64,000 nt of DNA from JACMQX01 sp040385105 (GCA_040385105.1 JAZKHY010000033.1:32782-96781); one strand, 5' to 3'. Positions 42,684 to 51,481 are shown, counted from the first letter of the stretch. Translations and numbers: made by a program. Notes: generated by a model from the letters alone, not told the origin.

Positions 42684-44210
42684 GTGCCAGGGCAACGCGT
42701 GATCGTGGTCGGGGCCGGTGTGGGCGGCCTGGTGGCGGCGCTGGAGCTGGCGCATCAGGGCCTGGAGGTCCTGGTGCTGGAGGCCGCAGACCAGCCCGGC
42801 GGCAAGATGCGGCAGGTGCGCATCGGCGACGCACTGCTCGACGCCGGGCCAACCGTCTTCACCATGCGCAGCGTGTTTGACGCCCTGTTTGCACAGGTCG
42901 GCGAGCAGCTGCACGGCCACCTGGCCCTCAAGCCCGTTCAGACGCTGGCGCGCCATGCCTGGGGCCACGGCCGGCCGCTGGACCTGCATGCAGACGTGGC
43001 ACAGTCGGCCGACGCCATCGGTGATTTCGCAGGCGCCGGCGAGGCCGCGCGCTACCTGGCGTTCTGCAAGCGCGCGAGGCTGATCTACCAGACGCTGGAG
43101 CAGCCCTTTATCCATGGCTCCAGGCCCAATGCGGTGTCGCTGGCCGCGCGCGTCGGCCGGCGCGGCCTGGCGGGCCTCACCCGGATCTCACCGTTCGGTT
43201 CCATGTGGAAGGCGCTGGGCCGCTACTTTCATGACCCCCGGCTGCAGCAGCTCTTTGGCCGCTACGCCACCTACTGCGGCTCGTCGCCCTTCATGGCGCC
43301 GGCCACGCTGATGCTGGTGGCGCATGTGGAGCAGGACGGCGTCTGGCTTCTGGAAGGCGGCATGCACAGGCTGGCCACCACGCTGGAAGATCTGGCCATG
43401 CGGCGCGGCGCGGCTTTCCGCTACGGCGCGCCGGTGCGCGAGGTGCTCACACAGGGCGGCAGGGCCTGCGGTGTGCGGCTGGCCGGCGGCGAGACGATCG
43501 CGGCTTCGGCGGTGATCTTCAACGGAGACGCCGGCGCGCTCTCCGCCGGACTGCTGGGCGCCCGGGCAGCACGCGCCGTGGGCGCGACGGCCCGCTCGGC
43601 ACGCTCGCTCTCGGCCATCACATGGAACGTCGTCACACCTGCGCGCGGCTTCCCGCTGCTGCGGCACAACGTCTTCTTCTCGGGCAACTGCCAGGCTGAG
43701 TTCAGTGAACTGTTTGATCATGGCCGCCTTCCCTCCGAGCCGACGGTGTACGTCTGCGCGCAGGACCGCAGCGACACGGACGCTGCCGGGCCCCGGGGTT
43801 CCGAGCGCCTGCTGTGCCTCGTGAACGCACCCGCCACCGGCGACGACAAGGACTCTGACGGCACAGACCCTGCCGCCCTTGCCCGCTGCGAAGACGCCGC
43901 CTTCCGCCGGCTCGAAGCCTGCGGCCTGCGCCTGTACCGCGACAGCGGCCAGACGCTGCGCACCACGCCGCAGGACTTCAACCGCCTCTTCCCCGCCACC
44001 GGCGGCGCGCTCTACGGCCAGGCCTCGCATGGCTGGATGGCATCGTTCAGGCGGCCCGGCGCACGCAGCAGGCTGGACGGCCTCTACCTGGCAGGGGGCG
44101 GCACCCACCCCGGCCCCGGCGTGCCGATGGCCGCACTGTCCGGCCGGCAGGCCGCTGCCAGCGTGCTGGCCGACATCGGCGCTGCCATGCACAGGGGTCG
44201 CGCCGCATGA
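42684..44210 (+). CDS. crtD: carotenoid 3,4-desaturase CrtD (methoxyneurosporene dehydrogenase)
   Basis: This 508-residue FAD-dependent desaturase introduces the C-3,4 double bond of hydroxylated carotenoids. The dinucleotide-binding motif RVIVVGAGVGGLVAALELA is at the N-terminus, and the C-terminal FAD block GLYLAGGGTHPGPGVPMA is typical of CrtI/CrtD. The start is uncertain: GTG at 42684 has AAGG 9 bases upstream, while GTG at 42660 would add eight residues without such a site. The stop overlaps the start of crtC. Confidence 0.92.
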   Translation: MPGQRVIVVGAGVGGLVAALELAHQGLEVLVLEAADQPGGKMRQVRIGDALLDAGPTVFTMRSVFDALFAQVGEQLHGHLALKPVQTLARHAWGHGRPLDLHADVAQSADAIGDFAGAGEAARYLAFCKRARLIYQTLEQPFIHGSRPNAVSLAARVGRRGLAGLTRISPFGSMWKALGRYFHDPRLQQLFGRYATYCGSSPFMAPATLMLVAHVEQDGVWLLEGGMHRLATTLEDLAMRRGAAFRYGAPVREVLTQGGRACGVRLAGGETIAASAVIFNGDAGALSAGLLGARAARAVGATARSARSLSAITWNVVTPARGFPLLRHNVFFSGNCQAEFSELFDHGRLPSEPTVYVCAQDRSDTDAAGPRGSERLLCLVNAPATGDDKDSDGTDPAALARCEDAAFRRLEACGLRLYRDSGQTLRTTPQDFNRLFPATGGALYGQASHGWMASFRRPGARSRLDGLYLAGGGTHPGPGVPMAALSGRQAAASVLADIGAAMHRGRAA

Positions 44211-45157
44211 CGCCCGCCTTTGATGTACCGGTGCCGCAGGGCGGCTATGCCTGGTGGTACCTCGACGCATTGAGCGACGACGGCCAGCATGGCCTGACGC
44301 TGATTGCCTTCGTCGGCAGCGTGTTCTCGCCCTACTATGCCCGCGCACGGCGCAACAACCATGGCCTGGCGGACCCGCTGGACCACTGCGCCCTCAACGT
44401 CGCGCTGTATGCCGGCGCTGAGGCCGCATCACCCACCGGCTGGTGCATGACCGAGCGCGGCCGCAGCAGCGTCGAGCGCTTGCCGAACCAGCTGCGCATC
44501 GGCCCCAGCGCACTGGCCTGGGACGGCAAGGCACTGACAGCGCAGATCGATGAAGTCACCGTGCCCTGGCCGCGCCGCCTGCGCGGCAGCATCAGGCTCG
44601 AACCTGATGCCTTGCTGGACCACAGCTACCCGCTGGACGACGCAGGCCGCCACCACTGGTGTCCCATTGCCCCCTGCGCCCGGGTGGAAGTGGCGCTGGA
44701 GCGCCCCGCACTGCATTGGCGCGGCACGGCGTACCTGGACTGCAACCGCGGCGAGCGCGCGCTGGAGCAGGACTTCCAGCGCTGGGACTGGTCGCGCACG
44801 GCCCTTGCAAAACGCCGCAGCGCCGTGCTGTACGACGTGACGCGCAACGACGGCAGCCCGCTGTCACTCGCACTGGCCTTCGACGCCCAGGGCCGAGTGA
44901 ACGACTTTGCGCCGCCGCCCGAAAGCAGGCTGCCGGCGTCCGGCTGGCGTGTGCCGCGCACTACCCGAAGCGACAGCGCAGGCACGACACGCGTCGCCCA
45001 GACGCTGGAAGACGGGCCGTTCTATGCGCGCTCCGTCCTCACGACGCGGCTGCTCGGGGAGACGGCCACGGCTGTCCATGAAAGCCTGTGCCTGCAGCGC
45101 TGGGCCAGGCCTGCCGTGCAGATGATGCTGCCATTCAGGATGCCGCGGCGCGCGTGA
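44207..45157 (+). CDS. crtC: carotenoid 1,2-hydratase CrtC
   Basis: This 316-residue hydroxyneurosporene synthase adds water to the C-1,2 double bond of the carotenoid end group. Family segments include GGYAWWYLDALSDDGQHG and GTAYLDCNRGERALEQDF. It has a 4-bp overlap with crtD. The 110 bp after it contain no clear terminator before the next, unrelated gene. Confidence 0.93.
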   Translation: MTPAFDVPVPQGGYAWWYLDALSDDGQHGLTLIAFVGSVFSPYYARARRNNHGLADPLDHCALNVALYAGAEAASPTGWCMTERGRSSVERLPNQLRIGPSALAWDGKALTAQIDEVTVPWPRRLRGSIRLEPDALLDHSYPLDDAGRHHWCPIAPCARVEVALERPALHWRGTAYLDCNRGERALEQDFQRWDWSRTALAKRRSAVLYDVTRNDGSPLSLALAFDAQGRVNDFAPPPESRLPASGWRVPRTTRSDSAGTTRVAQTLEDGPFYARSVLTTRLLGETATAVHESLCLQRWARPAVQMMLPFRMPRRA

Positions 45158-45224
45158 GGATGCCCCGCCACGCCTGATCGCCAGGTCAGCATCCCGTCAG
45201 CTGGCACCGTTCCTGCTAGACGCC

Positions 45225-45248
45225 GTGTCGATACCTACTCATCGACAC
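45225..45248. promoter_or_regulatory. 8-bp perfect palindrome upstream of the Bug-type gene
   Basis: GTGTCGAT (45225-45232) and ATCGACAC (45241-45248) flank an 8-bp spacer, 19 bp before the ATG. It could be a regulator site or a small hairpin masking translation; AAGGAG lies between it and the start codon. Confidence 0.4.
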
Positions 45249-45267
45249 CGCAAAAGGAGCTGAACCC

Positions 45268-46248
45268 ATGAAACGTCGTGATCTTCTCGTCGCCGGCGCT
45301 GCCGCAATCACCGCCACCCCCTGGGTCCATGCGCAAAGCGCCTGGCCCGCGCGCGGGGCCGTCAAGCTCTATTGCCAGTTCCCGCCCGGCGGCCTGGTGG
45401 ACACAGTTGCACGCCTGATGGCGCCCCACCTCGCGCAGGCCCTGGGTCAGTCCGTGATCGTGGACAACAAGGCCGGCGCTGGCGGCCTGATCGGCACGGA
45501 ATACGTGTCGCGCCAGGCAGCCGACGGCTATTCGCTGCTCGTGAGCCACGCGTCGGTGCACATCTATGCCACCGCCACGCGCCGCACGATGCCGTTCGAC
45601 CCGGTGGGTGACTTCACCCATATGGGCATGCTGGTCGAGGCGCCGATGGTCGTGCTGGTGCGCCCGCAGTCGCCCTACCAGACCCTGGCCCAGTACATCA
45701 ATGCGGCAAAGACGCAGCCGGTGCGCTACGGCTCCTCGGGCATCGGCTCGGCCAACCACCTGTTTGGCGAAATGCTCAAGCTTGAAGGCAACGCGCCCAA
45801 TCACGACCATGTGCCGTACCAGGGCAGCGCACCCGCCATGCTGGACCTGCTCAGCGGCCAGATCGACAGCGTGTTCGACCCGGTCACCACCAACGTCACC
45901 CAGCTGAAAGCCGGCTCCCTCCGGGCGCTGGCGGTCTCCACCCCGAGCCGCATGCCGGGGCTGCCGAACATCCCGACCTTTGCCGAGCTGGGTTTCCCGT
46001 CGCTCACGGGTTCACAGTGGCTGGGCCTGTCGGGGCCCAAGGGCCTGCCCGCACCGGTCGCGCAGAAGCTGACGGCGCTCATCCCCGAGATCCTGGCCAA
46101 GCCCGACATTGCAGCGCGCCTGGATGAACTGCAGACCTTCCCGCGCAAGACGCCCGTGGTCGGCGACGATTTCACCGGCCTGATCAAGTCGCAGATCACG
46201 TCGTGGACGGCCGTTGCCAAGCGCGCCAAGGTCGAGGTCATTACCTGA
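45268..46248 (+). CDS. Bug-type tripartite tricarboxylate transporter binding protein
   Basis: This 326-residue periplasmic solute-binding protein belongs to the Bug/TctC family, which is greatly expanded in Burkholderiales. The N-terminus MKRRDLLVAGAAAI with TPWVHAQSAW downstream is an export signal, possibly Tat-type. The conserved YPxRPIxLxxPFPPGG-type motif appears as WPARGAVKLYCQFPPGG, followed by the family pattern GAGGLIGTEYV. The ligand cannot be predicted. No membrane components lie nearby, as is usual for orphan Bug proteins. Its place among carotenoid genes appears accidental. Confidence 0.9.
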   Translation: MKRRDLLVAGAAAITATPWVHAQSAWPARGAVKLYCQFPPGGLVDTVARLMAPHLAQALGQSVIVDNKAGAGGLIGTEYVSRQAADGYSLLVSHASVHIYATATRRTMPFDPVGDFTHMGMLVEAPMVVLVRPQSPYQTLAQYINAAKTQPVRYGSSGIGSANHLFGEMLKLEGNAPNHDHVPYQGSAPAMLDLLSGQIDSVFDPVTTNVTQLKAGSLRALAVSTPSRMPGLPNIPTFAELGFPSLTGSQWLGLSGPKGLPAPVAQKLTALIPEILAKPDIAARLDELQTFPRKTPVVGDDFTGLIKSQITSWTAVAKRAKVEVIT

Positions 46249-46264
46249 TTCAAAACGGTGCGGC

Positions 46265-46287
46265 GCACCGCGGCGGGGCGGCGGTGC
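46265..46287. repeat. 7-bp perfect hairpin after the Bug-type gene
   Basis: GCACCGC (46265-46271) pairs with GCGGTGC (46281-46287) across a GC-rich 9-base loop, 16 bp after the stop. There is no T-run; it may be a weak or Rho-assisted terminator. Confidence 0.4.
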
Positions 46288-46291
46288 CTGA

Positions 46292-46314
46292 TGCATGAGA
46301 ATGTGCATGAGAAT
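46292..46314. repeat. 11-bp tandem direct repeat upstream of the flavin reductase-like gene
   Basis: TGCATGAGAAT occurs twice (46292-46302 and 46304-46314), one base apart, about 40 bp before the start codon. A period near 12 bp places both copies roughly on the same DNA face, as for a regulator binding site. No promoter was identified with confidence. Confidence 0.4.
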
Positions 46315-46352
46315 CCTGCCAACGCAGTTTTCATGACATGACGGCAGGATCC

Positions 46353-46994
46353 ATGACAGAAGTTGATTTCGGGGCCATCACCAGTTACCAGCGCTACAAG
46401 TTGATGGCCAGCCTGATCGTGCCCCGGCCGATCGCGCTGGTCACCACCGTGGGCGCCAACGGCGTGGTCAATGCCGCCCCGTTCTCGATGTTCAACATGA
46501 TCGGCGAGGACCCGCCCATCCTGATGCTCAGCATCAACCGCCTGCAGGACGGCCGGCTGAAGGACACGGCGGCCAACATCCTGGCCAGCGGCGAGTTCGT
46601 GGTGCACATCTCGGATGAGTCAATGGCCGACAAGATGCACGCCTGCGGCGAGTCCTTTCCCGCCAATGTGAGCGAGCTGACGCAGGTCGGCCTCACGCCG
46701 GTGGCCTCCCACCGCATCAAGCCGCCGCGCATCCTGGAGGCACCGGTGGCCTTTGAATGCGTGCTGCACGAAAAACTGGAGACGCCCAGCCGCTACGTCT
46801 TCATCGGCCGCATTGAATGGATGGCCGCGCGGGACGGCCTGATCGACACCCAGGCCTGGCGCGTGAACCTGCGCGACTTCCACCCGGTGGGGCGCTTTGG
46901 TGCCAGTTTCTATACGCGGACCAATGAACGGTTCTCGATGGCGGATGCGCCGGGGGATGCTGTTTCCACTTCGACGCCTATTGACCAGATGTAG
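46353..46994 (+). CDS. flavin reductase-like FMN-binding protein
   Basis: This 213-residue protein matches the split-barrel FMN-binding flavin reductase family, with VPRPIALVTTVGANGVVNAA and PFSMFNMIGEDPPIL as family blocks. Such proteins reduce flavin with NAD(P)H or serve as unspecified oxidoreductases. The ATG at 46353 has AGGA about 6 bases upstream and is preferred to 46338. It probably stands alone or with the Bug-type gene, and ends facing the small ORF behind crtB. A link to photosynthesis is not evident. Confidence 0.85.
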   Translation: MTEVDFGAITSYQRYKLMASLIVPRPIALVTTVGANGVVNAAPFSMFNMIGEDPPILMLSINRLQDGRLKDTAANILASGEFVVHISDESMADKMHACGESFPANVSELTQVGLTPVASHRIKPPRILEAPVAFECVLHEKLETPSRYVFIGRIEWMAARDGLIDTQAWRVNLRDFHPVGRFGASFYTRTNERFSMADAPGDAVSTSTPIDQM

Positions 46995-47133
46995 GGCCTG
47001 GCGTCAGTGAGGCTCATTGTGGGTTCACTGGTGGGTTGTTGCGTTCGTTCATTTTCCCGCCGACGTTTACTGCGGGGCAGAAACCAGACCGCCCGGGAAC
47101 AAAGCAGAGCCCCGAAACTGGAACCCGGTGAGA

Positions 47134-47292
47134 CTATTCTTCAGTAACTGGAGAAGACGTCTCCAGCGCCTCCGCCTTCGCCCTGTCCTTTTCCTTCTCG
47201 CGCCGCAAGGTCCACAACTCCCACGCACCCCAGACCAGCACCGCCCCCAGCACGCCCGCCATCTCAAGCCCGATGATGAGCGAGGAACTCAT
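47134..47292 (-). CDS. small membrane protein of unknown function, 52 aa
   Basis: No family is recognised. The peptide MSSSLIIGLEMAGVLGAVLV begins one hydrophobic helix (about residues 4-26), followed by a highly charged tail containing RREKEKDRAKAEALE. This single-pass layout resembles CcoQ-like or other small complex subunits. The start lies 4 bp after the crtB stop in the same direction, so it is probably translated by coupling with crtB. No separate ribosome binding site is seen. Coding status is likely but rests on position and clear protein-like composition. Confidence 0.55.
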   Translation of the reverse strand: MSSSLIIGLEMAGVLGAVLVWGAWELWTLRREKEKDRAKAEALETSSPVTEE

Positions 47293-47296
47293 GGTG

Positions 47297-48400
47297 TCAA
47301 ACGCTGCTGCCGGCGGTGCGGGCGACCTGCTCGCGGCGCTCAAGGCGCTCGAACAGGGCGATGACCCAGACCACGCGGTCTTCCAGGCGCTGGCCGATGC
47401 GCCACCATGGCGTGGGCCCGTCTGCAGGCGTGGCCGCAGACGCCGGCACGGAGGGCAGGGACTGCAGGGCCGCCGCGTCCACCAGGAACCGGTTGGCATG
47501 CAGGCACGGTGCAGCCTGCGCTGCGGCTGGCGGCGCGAGGTTGATCAGCGCACGCAACAGCAACGCCAGCTTGCGCGGGCGCGGCACCACGGCGCGTTGC
47601 GTCACGGAGTCCAGCCCGCGCCGCGCCACCTCATGGCCGATGGCGGCGTAGAGGTAACGCGCGGCATTGATGCCGGGGCGGCAGGCCAGCGGCAGCTGCG
47701 CCACACCTGCATCGACGCGGCGGTAGAGAACGTCAGCCGCGTCGAGCACGCGCTGCACAACGGATGCAAGTTGCGTGTTGAACACCGGGCGGGCCAGCCA
47801 AGCCTGCGGGTCCAGCCCCGCCTCGCGCATCCATTGCTGCGGCAGGTACAGGCGCCCCATGCGCGCGTCTTCGCCCACATCGCGCGCAATGTTCGACAGC
47901 TGCATGGCCACGCCCAGGTCGCACGCGCGCGCCAGGCCCTCGGATGTTCGCACGCCCATGAGCACAGCCATCATCGCGCCGACGGTGCCGGCCACGCGGG
48001 CGGCATAGTCCTGCAGGTCTTCCAGCGTTTCGTAGCGGCGGCCTTCTGCATCCCATTCAAAGCCTTGCAGCAATGCATCCAGCAGCGTGCGCGGCAGCTT
48101 GAAGTGCGCGACGACGGCGGCGAGTGCGCGGTCTGCTGCGCTTGCTCTCGGGCGGCCGCTGTAGGTATCGTCCAGCAGCGCATGCAGGCGTGCCACGGCG
48201 GCATGCTTGTCGGTGCCGTTGTCCACCTCGTCATCGGCCATGCGGCAGAACGCATAGAGGGCAGAGGCCGGCTCGCGCACTGAGCGCGGCAATATCAGCG
48301 ATGCGGCATAGAAGGTGTACGAGCCCTCGCGCAACGCAGCGCGGCAGGCCGCCATGTCGGCGCGCGCCTGCGCGCTCAGGGTGCCGGCGTTCCCGCGCAT
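47297..48400 (-). CDS. crtB: phytoene synthase CrtB
   Basis: This enzyme of about 367 residues condenses two geranylgeranyl diphosphates to phytoene. The Asp-rich motifs YAFCRMADDEVDN and LSNIARDVGEDARMGRLYLP are visible. The ATG at 48400 was chosen because it has GAAGG upstream and leaves a 10-bp gap after crtI; the longer start at 48496 would overlap crtI by 86 bp without a ribosome binding site. The C-terminal 60 residues beyond the catalytic core are variable and end near the membrane-like stretch VVWVIALFE. Confidence 0.92.
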   Translation of the reverse strand: MRGNAGTLSAQARADMAACRAALREGSYTFYAASLILPRSVREPASALYAFCRMADDEVDNGTDKHAAVARLHALLDDTYSGRPRASAADRALAAVVAHFKLPRTLLDALLQGFEWDAEGRRYETLEDLQDYAARVAGTVGAMMAVLMGVRTSEGLARACDLGVAMQLSNIARDVGEDARMGRLYLPQQWMREAGLDPQAWLARPVFNTQLASVVQRVLDAADVLYRRVDAGVAQLPLACRPGINAARYLYAAIGHEVARRGLDSVTQRAVVPRPRKLALLLRALINLAPPAAAQAAPCLHANRFLVDAAALQSLPSVPASAATPADGPTPWWRIGQRLEDRVVWVIALFERLERREQVARTAGSSV

Positions 48401-48410
48401 CCGGGCGCCT

Positions 48411-50009
48411 TCAGGCAACTGCCGGGCCGCCGAGCCCGGGCGCCTGGGTGGATGAAGCTGCGGCGGCTGTGCGATGGTGTTCGAAAGTGTCTGCATGGGG
48501 TACGACGGAGTCCAGAACGCGGGCCGATGAAAGAACGCCGGGCAGGCCGGCGCCGGGGTGGGTTCCTGCGCCTACAAGGTAGAGCCCTTCCAGCTCTTCA
48601 CTGCGGTTGTGCGGGCGAAACCACGCGCTTTGCGTGAGCACGGGCTCCAGGCCAAAGGCGGCACCGCGGAATGACGACAGGCGGTCCTGGAAGTCCTGCG
48701 GCGTGAGCATGCGCGAGGTGACGATTTCGTCCTTCAGGCCCGGCAGCAGGTGGGCCTCAAGGTATTTCTCGATCGACTGGCGGTACGGCTCGGCGGCCTT
48801 TTGCCAGTCGGTGCCGCTTTGCAGGTGCGGCACGGGCGACAGCACATAAAAGGCATCACAGCCTTCAGGTGCGAGCGACGGGTCGGTGGCGGTCGGCCGG
48901 TGCAGGTACAGGCTGAAGTCCTGCGCCAGCAGCTTGCGCTCGAAGATGTCGGTCAGCAGCTCGCGGTAGCGCGGGCCGAGGGCAATCGTGTGGTGTGCGA
49001 CGCCAGGGTACTGGCGCTTCGTGCCGAAGTACCAGACAAACAGGCTCATCGAATAGCGCGACTTCTCGATGCGCCTGTCAGTCCAGCGGCGGCGGTGTTG
49101 CGGCTCGACAAGGTGTTTGTAGGTGGTGGCGGAATCGGCATTGGACACAACAACGTCTGCTGCCAGCGTGTGGCCATTGGCCAGGCGCACGCCGCTCGCG
49201 CGGCCCTCGCTCACGGTGATTTTGGCGACGGCCTGGTTGCAGCGCACCGTACCGCCCTGCCCCTCGATCAGGCCGACCAGCCCCTTGACCAGGCTGCCGG
49301 TTCCGCCCATGGCAAAGTGCACGCCCCAGCGCCGCTCGAGGAAGGCGATCAGGCAATAGACAGACGTTGTCGCAAACGGGTTGCCGCCCACGAGCAGCGA
49401 CTGGAAAGTCAGCACCACGCGCAGCCGCGCATCCTTGACATGCTTGCAGGCCAGTGAATAGACCGTGCGGTAGCCCTCGAGTTTGAGCAGCGCGGGCAGC
49501 ACGCGGGCCATGTCGGCCCAGCTGTTGAACGGCACGTGGCCCAGTTCTTCAAAGCCGACCTTGTAGATGGCCTCGCTGGCCTTGAGGAAGCGTTCATAGC
49601 CTGCGACGTCGTCGGGAGCGAGTTTGGCCACCTCGGCGCGCATGGCCTGCGCATCACCGCTGTAGTCGAACACGGTGCCATCGTCAAAGCGGATGCGGTA
49701 GTACGGCGCGACCGGCCTCAGGTCGATGTCGTCTGCCATGCGCTTGCCGCACAGGGCCCAGAGTTCTTCGAGCAGGAAGGGCGCGGTGATGACGGTCGGG
49801 CCGGCGTCAAAGGTAAAGCCGTCCTGCCGGTACACGTAGGCGCGACCGCCCGGCGCATCGAGCTTTTCAAGCACGGTGACGCGATACCCGCGCGCGCCCA
49901 GGCGCACCGCAGCCGCCAGGCCGCCAAAGCCGCTGCCGATCACGATGGCATGCGGCTTTCCCCCATCCTGATCGCGGGTACTGGCGGTCTTCACTGTATC
50001 GGTGCTCAT
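48411..50009 (-). CDS. crtI: phytoene desaturase CrtI
   Basis: This 532-residue FAD-dependent desaturase converts phytoene to neurosporene or lycopene. The N-terminal FAD motif AIVIGSGFGGLAAAVRLGAR and the C-terminal GLYLVGAGTHPGAGLPGVL are present. Whether it performs three or four desaturations cannot be read from sequence. It heads the crtIB operon. The -10 of its promoter ends only 6 bp before the ATG, so the transcript may have almost no leader. Confidence 0.95.
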   Translation of the reverse strand: MSTDTVKTASTRDQDGGKPHAIVIGSGFGGLAAAVRLGARGYRVTVLEKLDAPGGRAYVYRQDGFTFDAGPTVITAPFLLEELWALCGKRMADDIDLRPVAPYYRIRFDDGTVFDYSGDAQAMRAEVAKLAPDDVAGYERFLKASEAIYKVGFEELGHVPFNSWADMARVLPALLKLEGYRTVYSLACKHVKDARLRVVLTFQSLLVGGNPFATTSVYCLIAFLERRWGVHFAMGGTGSLVKGLVGLIEGQGGTVRCNQAVAKITVSEGRASGVRLANGHTLAADVVVSNADSATTYKHLVEPQHRRRWTDRRIEKSRYSMSLFVWYFGTKRQYPGVAHHTIALGPRYRELLTDIFERKLLAQDFSLYLHRPTATDPSLAPEGCDAFYVLSPVPHLQSGTDWQKAAEPYRQSIEKYLEAHLLPGLKDEIVTSRMLTPQDFQDRLSSFRGAAFGLEPVLTQSAWFRPHNRSEELEGLYLVGAGTHPGAGLPGVLSSARVLDSVVPHADTFEHHRTAAAASSTQAPGLGGPAVA

Positions 50010-50015
50010 CGTTGC

Positions 50016-50044
50016 ATGATATAAGTGTCAACTTGATCTGACAA
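50016..50044 (-). promoter_or_regulatory. crtI promoter and PpsR operator shared with ccmA
   Basis: A consensus TGT-N12-ACA lies at 50026-50043 in the 36-bp gap between crtI and ccmA. On the - strand, TTGTCA (50044-50039), a 17-bp spacer and TATCAT (50021-50016) form the crtI promoter. The operator covers the -35 and spacer and ends 2 bp before the ccmA ATG. Where ccmA transcription starts is unclear. Confidence 0.78.
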
Positions 50045-50045
50045 C

Positions 50046-50762
50046 ATGCTGAACGAAATAATTGACACTTCTGTTCGCAGCCCCCGTCAAGCAGCAAGCG
50101 GCCCTGTCGCGCTGGAGCTTGATGGGCTGGACTGCGCGCGCGGCGGGCGTGTGCTGTTCAGCGGCCTGAATCGCCAGGTGCGCGCCGGCGAGCTGCTGCG
50201 GGTGCAGGGCGCCAACGGCGCGGGCAAATCAAGCCTGCTGCGCATGGTGTGCGGCCTGCTGGAGCCGGCGGCCGGGGAGGTGCTGTGGCAGGGCCAGCCC
50301 ATCAGCGCGCTGCGTGAAGAGTTCGGCCGCCACCTGGTGTACCTCGGCCACGCCGCCGCCCTCAAGGACGACCTCACGCCGCTGGAGAACCTGCAGCTGG
50401 CCTGCACACTCGCAGGTGGCAGCATCGACCGCATCCAGGCCAGGCGCGCGCTGGACGAGGCGGGGCTGCGCGCCCAGCACAATACGCCGGCCCGCAAGCT
50501 CTCGCAGGGCCAGCGCAGGCGCTGCGTCCTCGCCAGGCTGGCCTTGCCCCCGGCAGCGCGCGCATGGGCGCCGCTGTGGGTGCTGGATGAGCCGTTCAAC
50601 ACGCTTGACGCCGCGGCCACGCAATGGCTTTGCAACCTGGTCGCCGTGCAGTTGCACCGGGGCGGCACGGTGGTGCTGACCAGCCACCAGGATGTGCCGC
50701 TGGACGGGCTGCCGCAGCAGTCGCTTGCGCTGGGCAGCCCGCAGATGGAGCCTGCGCAATGA
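50046..50762 (+). CDS. ccmA: heme exporter ATP-binding protein CcmA
   Basis: This 238-residue ABC ATPase powers release of holo-CcmE from the CcmABCD complex in cytochrome c maturation. The Walker A GANGAGKSS is at residues 55-63, the signature is LSQGQRRR, and Walker B is LWVLDEPF. The ATG is 2 bp from a PpsR operator and lacks a visible ribosome binding site; no other start codon is available upstream of the conserved core. It begins the nine-gene ccm operon inside the photosynthesis cluster. Confidence 0.93.
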   Translation: MLNEIIDTSVRSPRQAASGPVALELDGLDCARGGRVLFSGLNRQVRAGELLRVQGANGAGKSSLLRMVCGLLEPAAGEVLWQGQPISALREEFGRHLVYLGHAAALKDDLTPLENLQLACTLAGGSIDRIQARRALDEAGLRAQHNTPARKLSQGQRRRCVLARLALPPAARAWAPLWVLDEPFNTLDAAATQWLCNLVAVQLHRGGTVVLTSHQDVPLDGLPQQSLALGSPQMEPAQ

Positions 50763-51481
50763 CAGCCACCGTCGCTGCCGCCGTGCCCGTCACGCCGCCA
50801 TCCGCCAGCGTGTTCGAAGGCATGCGCTGCGTCTTCCTGCGCGACCTGCGCATTGCGCTGCGCAGGCGCGCCGACACGCTGGCCGCGCTGGTGTTCTTCA
50901 TCATGGTGGCGAGCCTGTTCCCGCTGGGTGTTGGCGCCGAGCCGCAGCTGCTGCGCACCATGGCGCCGGGGATTGTGTGGGTGGCTGCGCTGCTGGCCTC
51001 CATGCTGTCGCTGGCGCGGCTCTTTGCGGACGACTGGACGGACGGCACGCTGGAGCAGATGCTGCTGTCGGCGCACCCGCTCTCCTTGCTGGTGCTGGGC
51101 AAGGTAGCGGCGCATTGGGTGGCGTCGGGCCTGCTTCTCGCCGTGGTCGCGCCGGTCCTGGCGATCCAGTTTGATCTTTCTGCGCCGGCCATTGCGGTGC
51201 TTGCCGCATCGCTGCTGCTTGGCACGCCGGTGCTCAGCCTGATTGGCGCGATTGGCGCGGCGCTCACCGTGGGCCTGCGCGGCGCGGGTGTGCTGCTGTC
51301 GCTGCTGGTGCTGCCGCTGTGCATCCCGGTGCTGATCTTCGGCGCAGGCGCGGTGGAGTCATACAACGCGGGCCTGGGCGTGGCGGGCCATTTCTCGCTG
51401 CTGGGCGCCCTGCTGGCGCTGGCCCTGGTGGCTGCGCCACCGGTGGCAGCGGCTGCCCTGCGGATTGCGGTTGAGTCATGA
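50759..51481 (+). CDS. ccmB: heme exporter membrane protein CcmB
   Basis: This 240-residue integral membrane protein has about six transmembrane helices and the CcmB pattern FADDWTDGTLEQMLLS. It partners CcmA in the CcmABCD complex. The ATG overlaps the ccmA stop (ATGA); the longer upstream frame inside ccmA is spurious. Confidence 0.94.
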   Translation: MTATVAAAVPVTPPSASVFEGMRCVFLRDLRIALRRRADTLAALVFFIMVASLFPLGVGAEPQLLRTMAPGIVWVAALLASMLSLARLFADDWTDGTLEQMLLSAHPLSLLVLGKVAAHWVASGLLLAVVAPVLAIQFDLSAPAIAVLAASLLLGTPVLSLIGAIGAALTVGLRGAGVLLSLLVLPLCIPVLIFGAGAVESYNAGLGVAGHFSLLGALLALALVAAPPVAAAALRIAVES

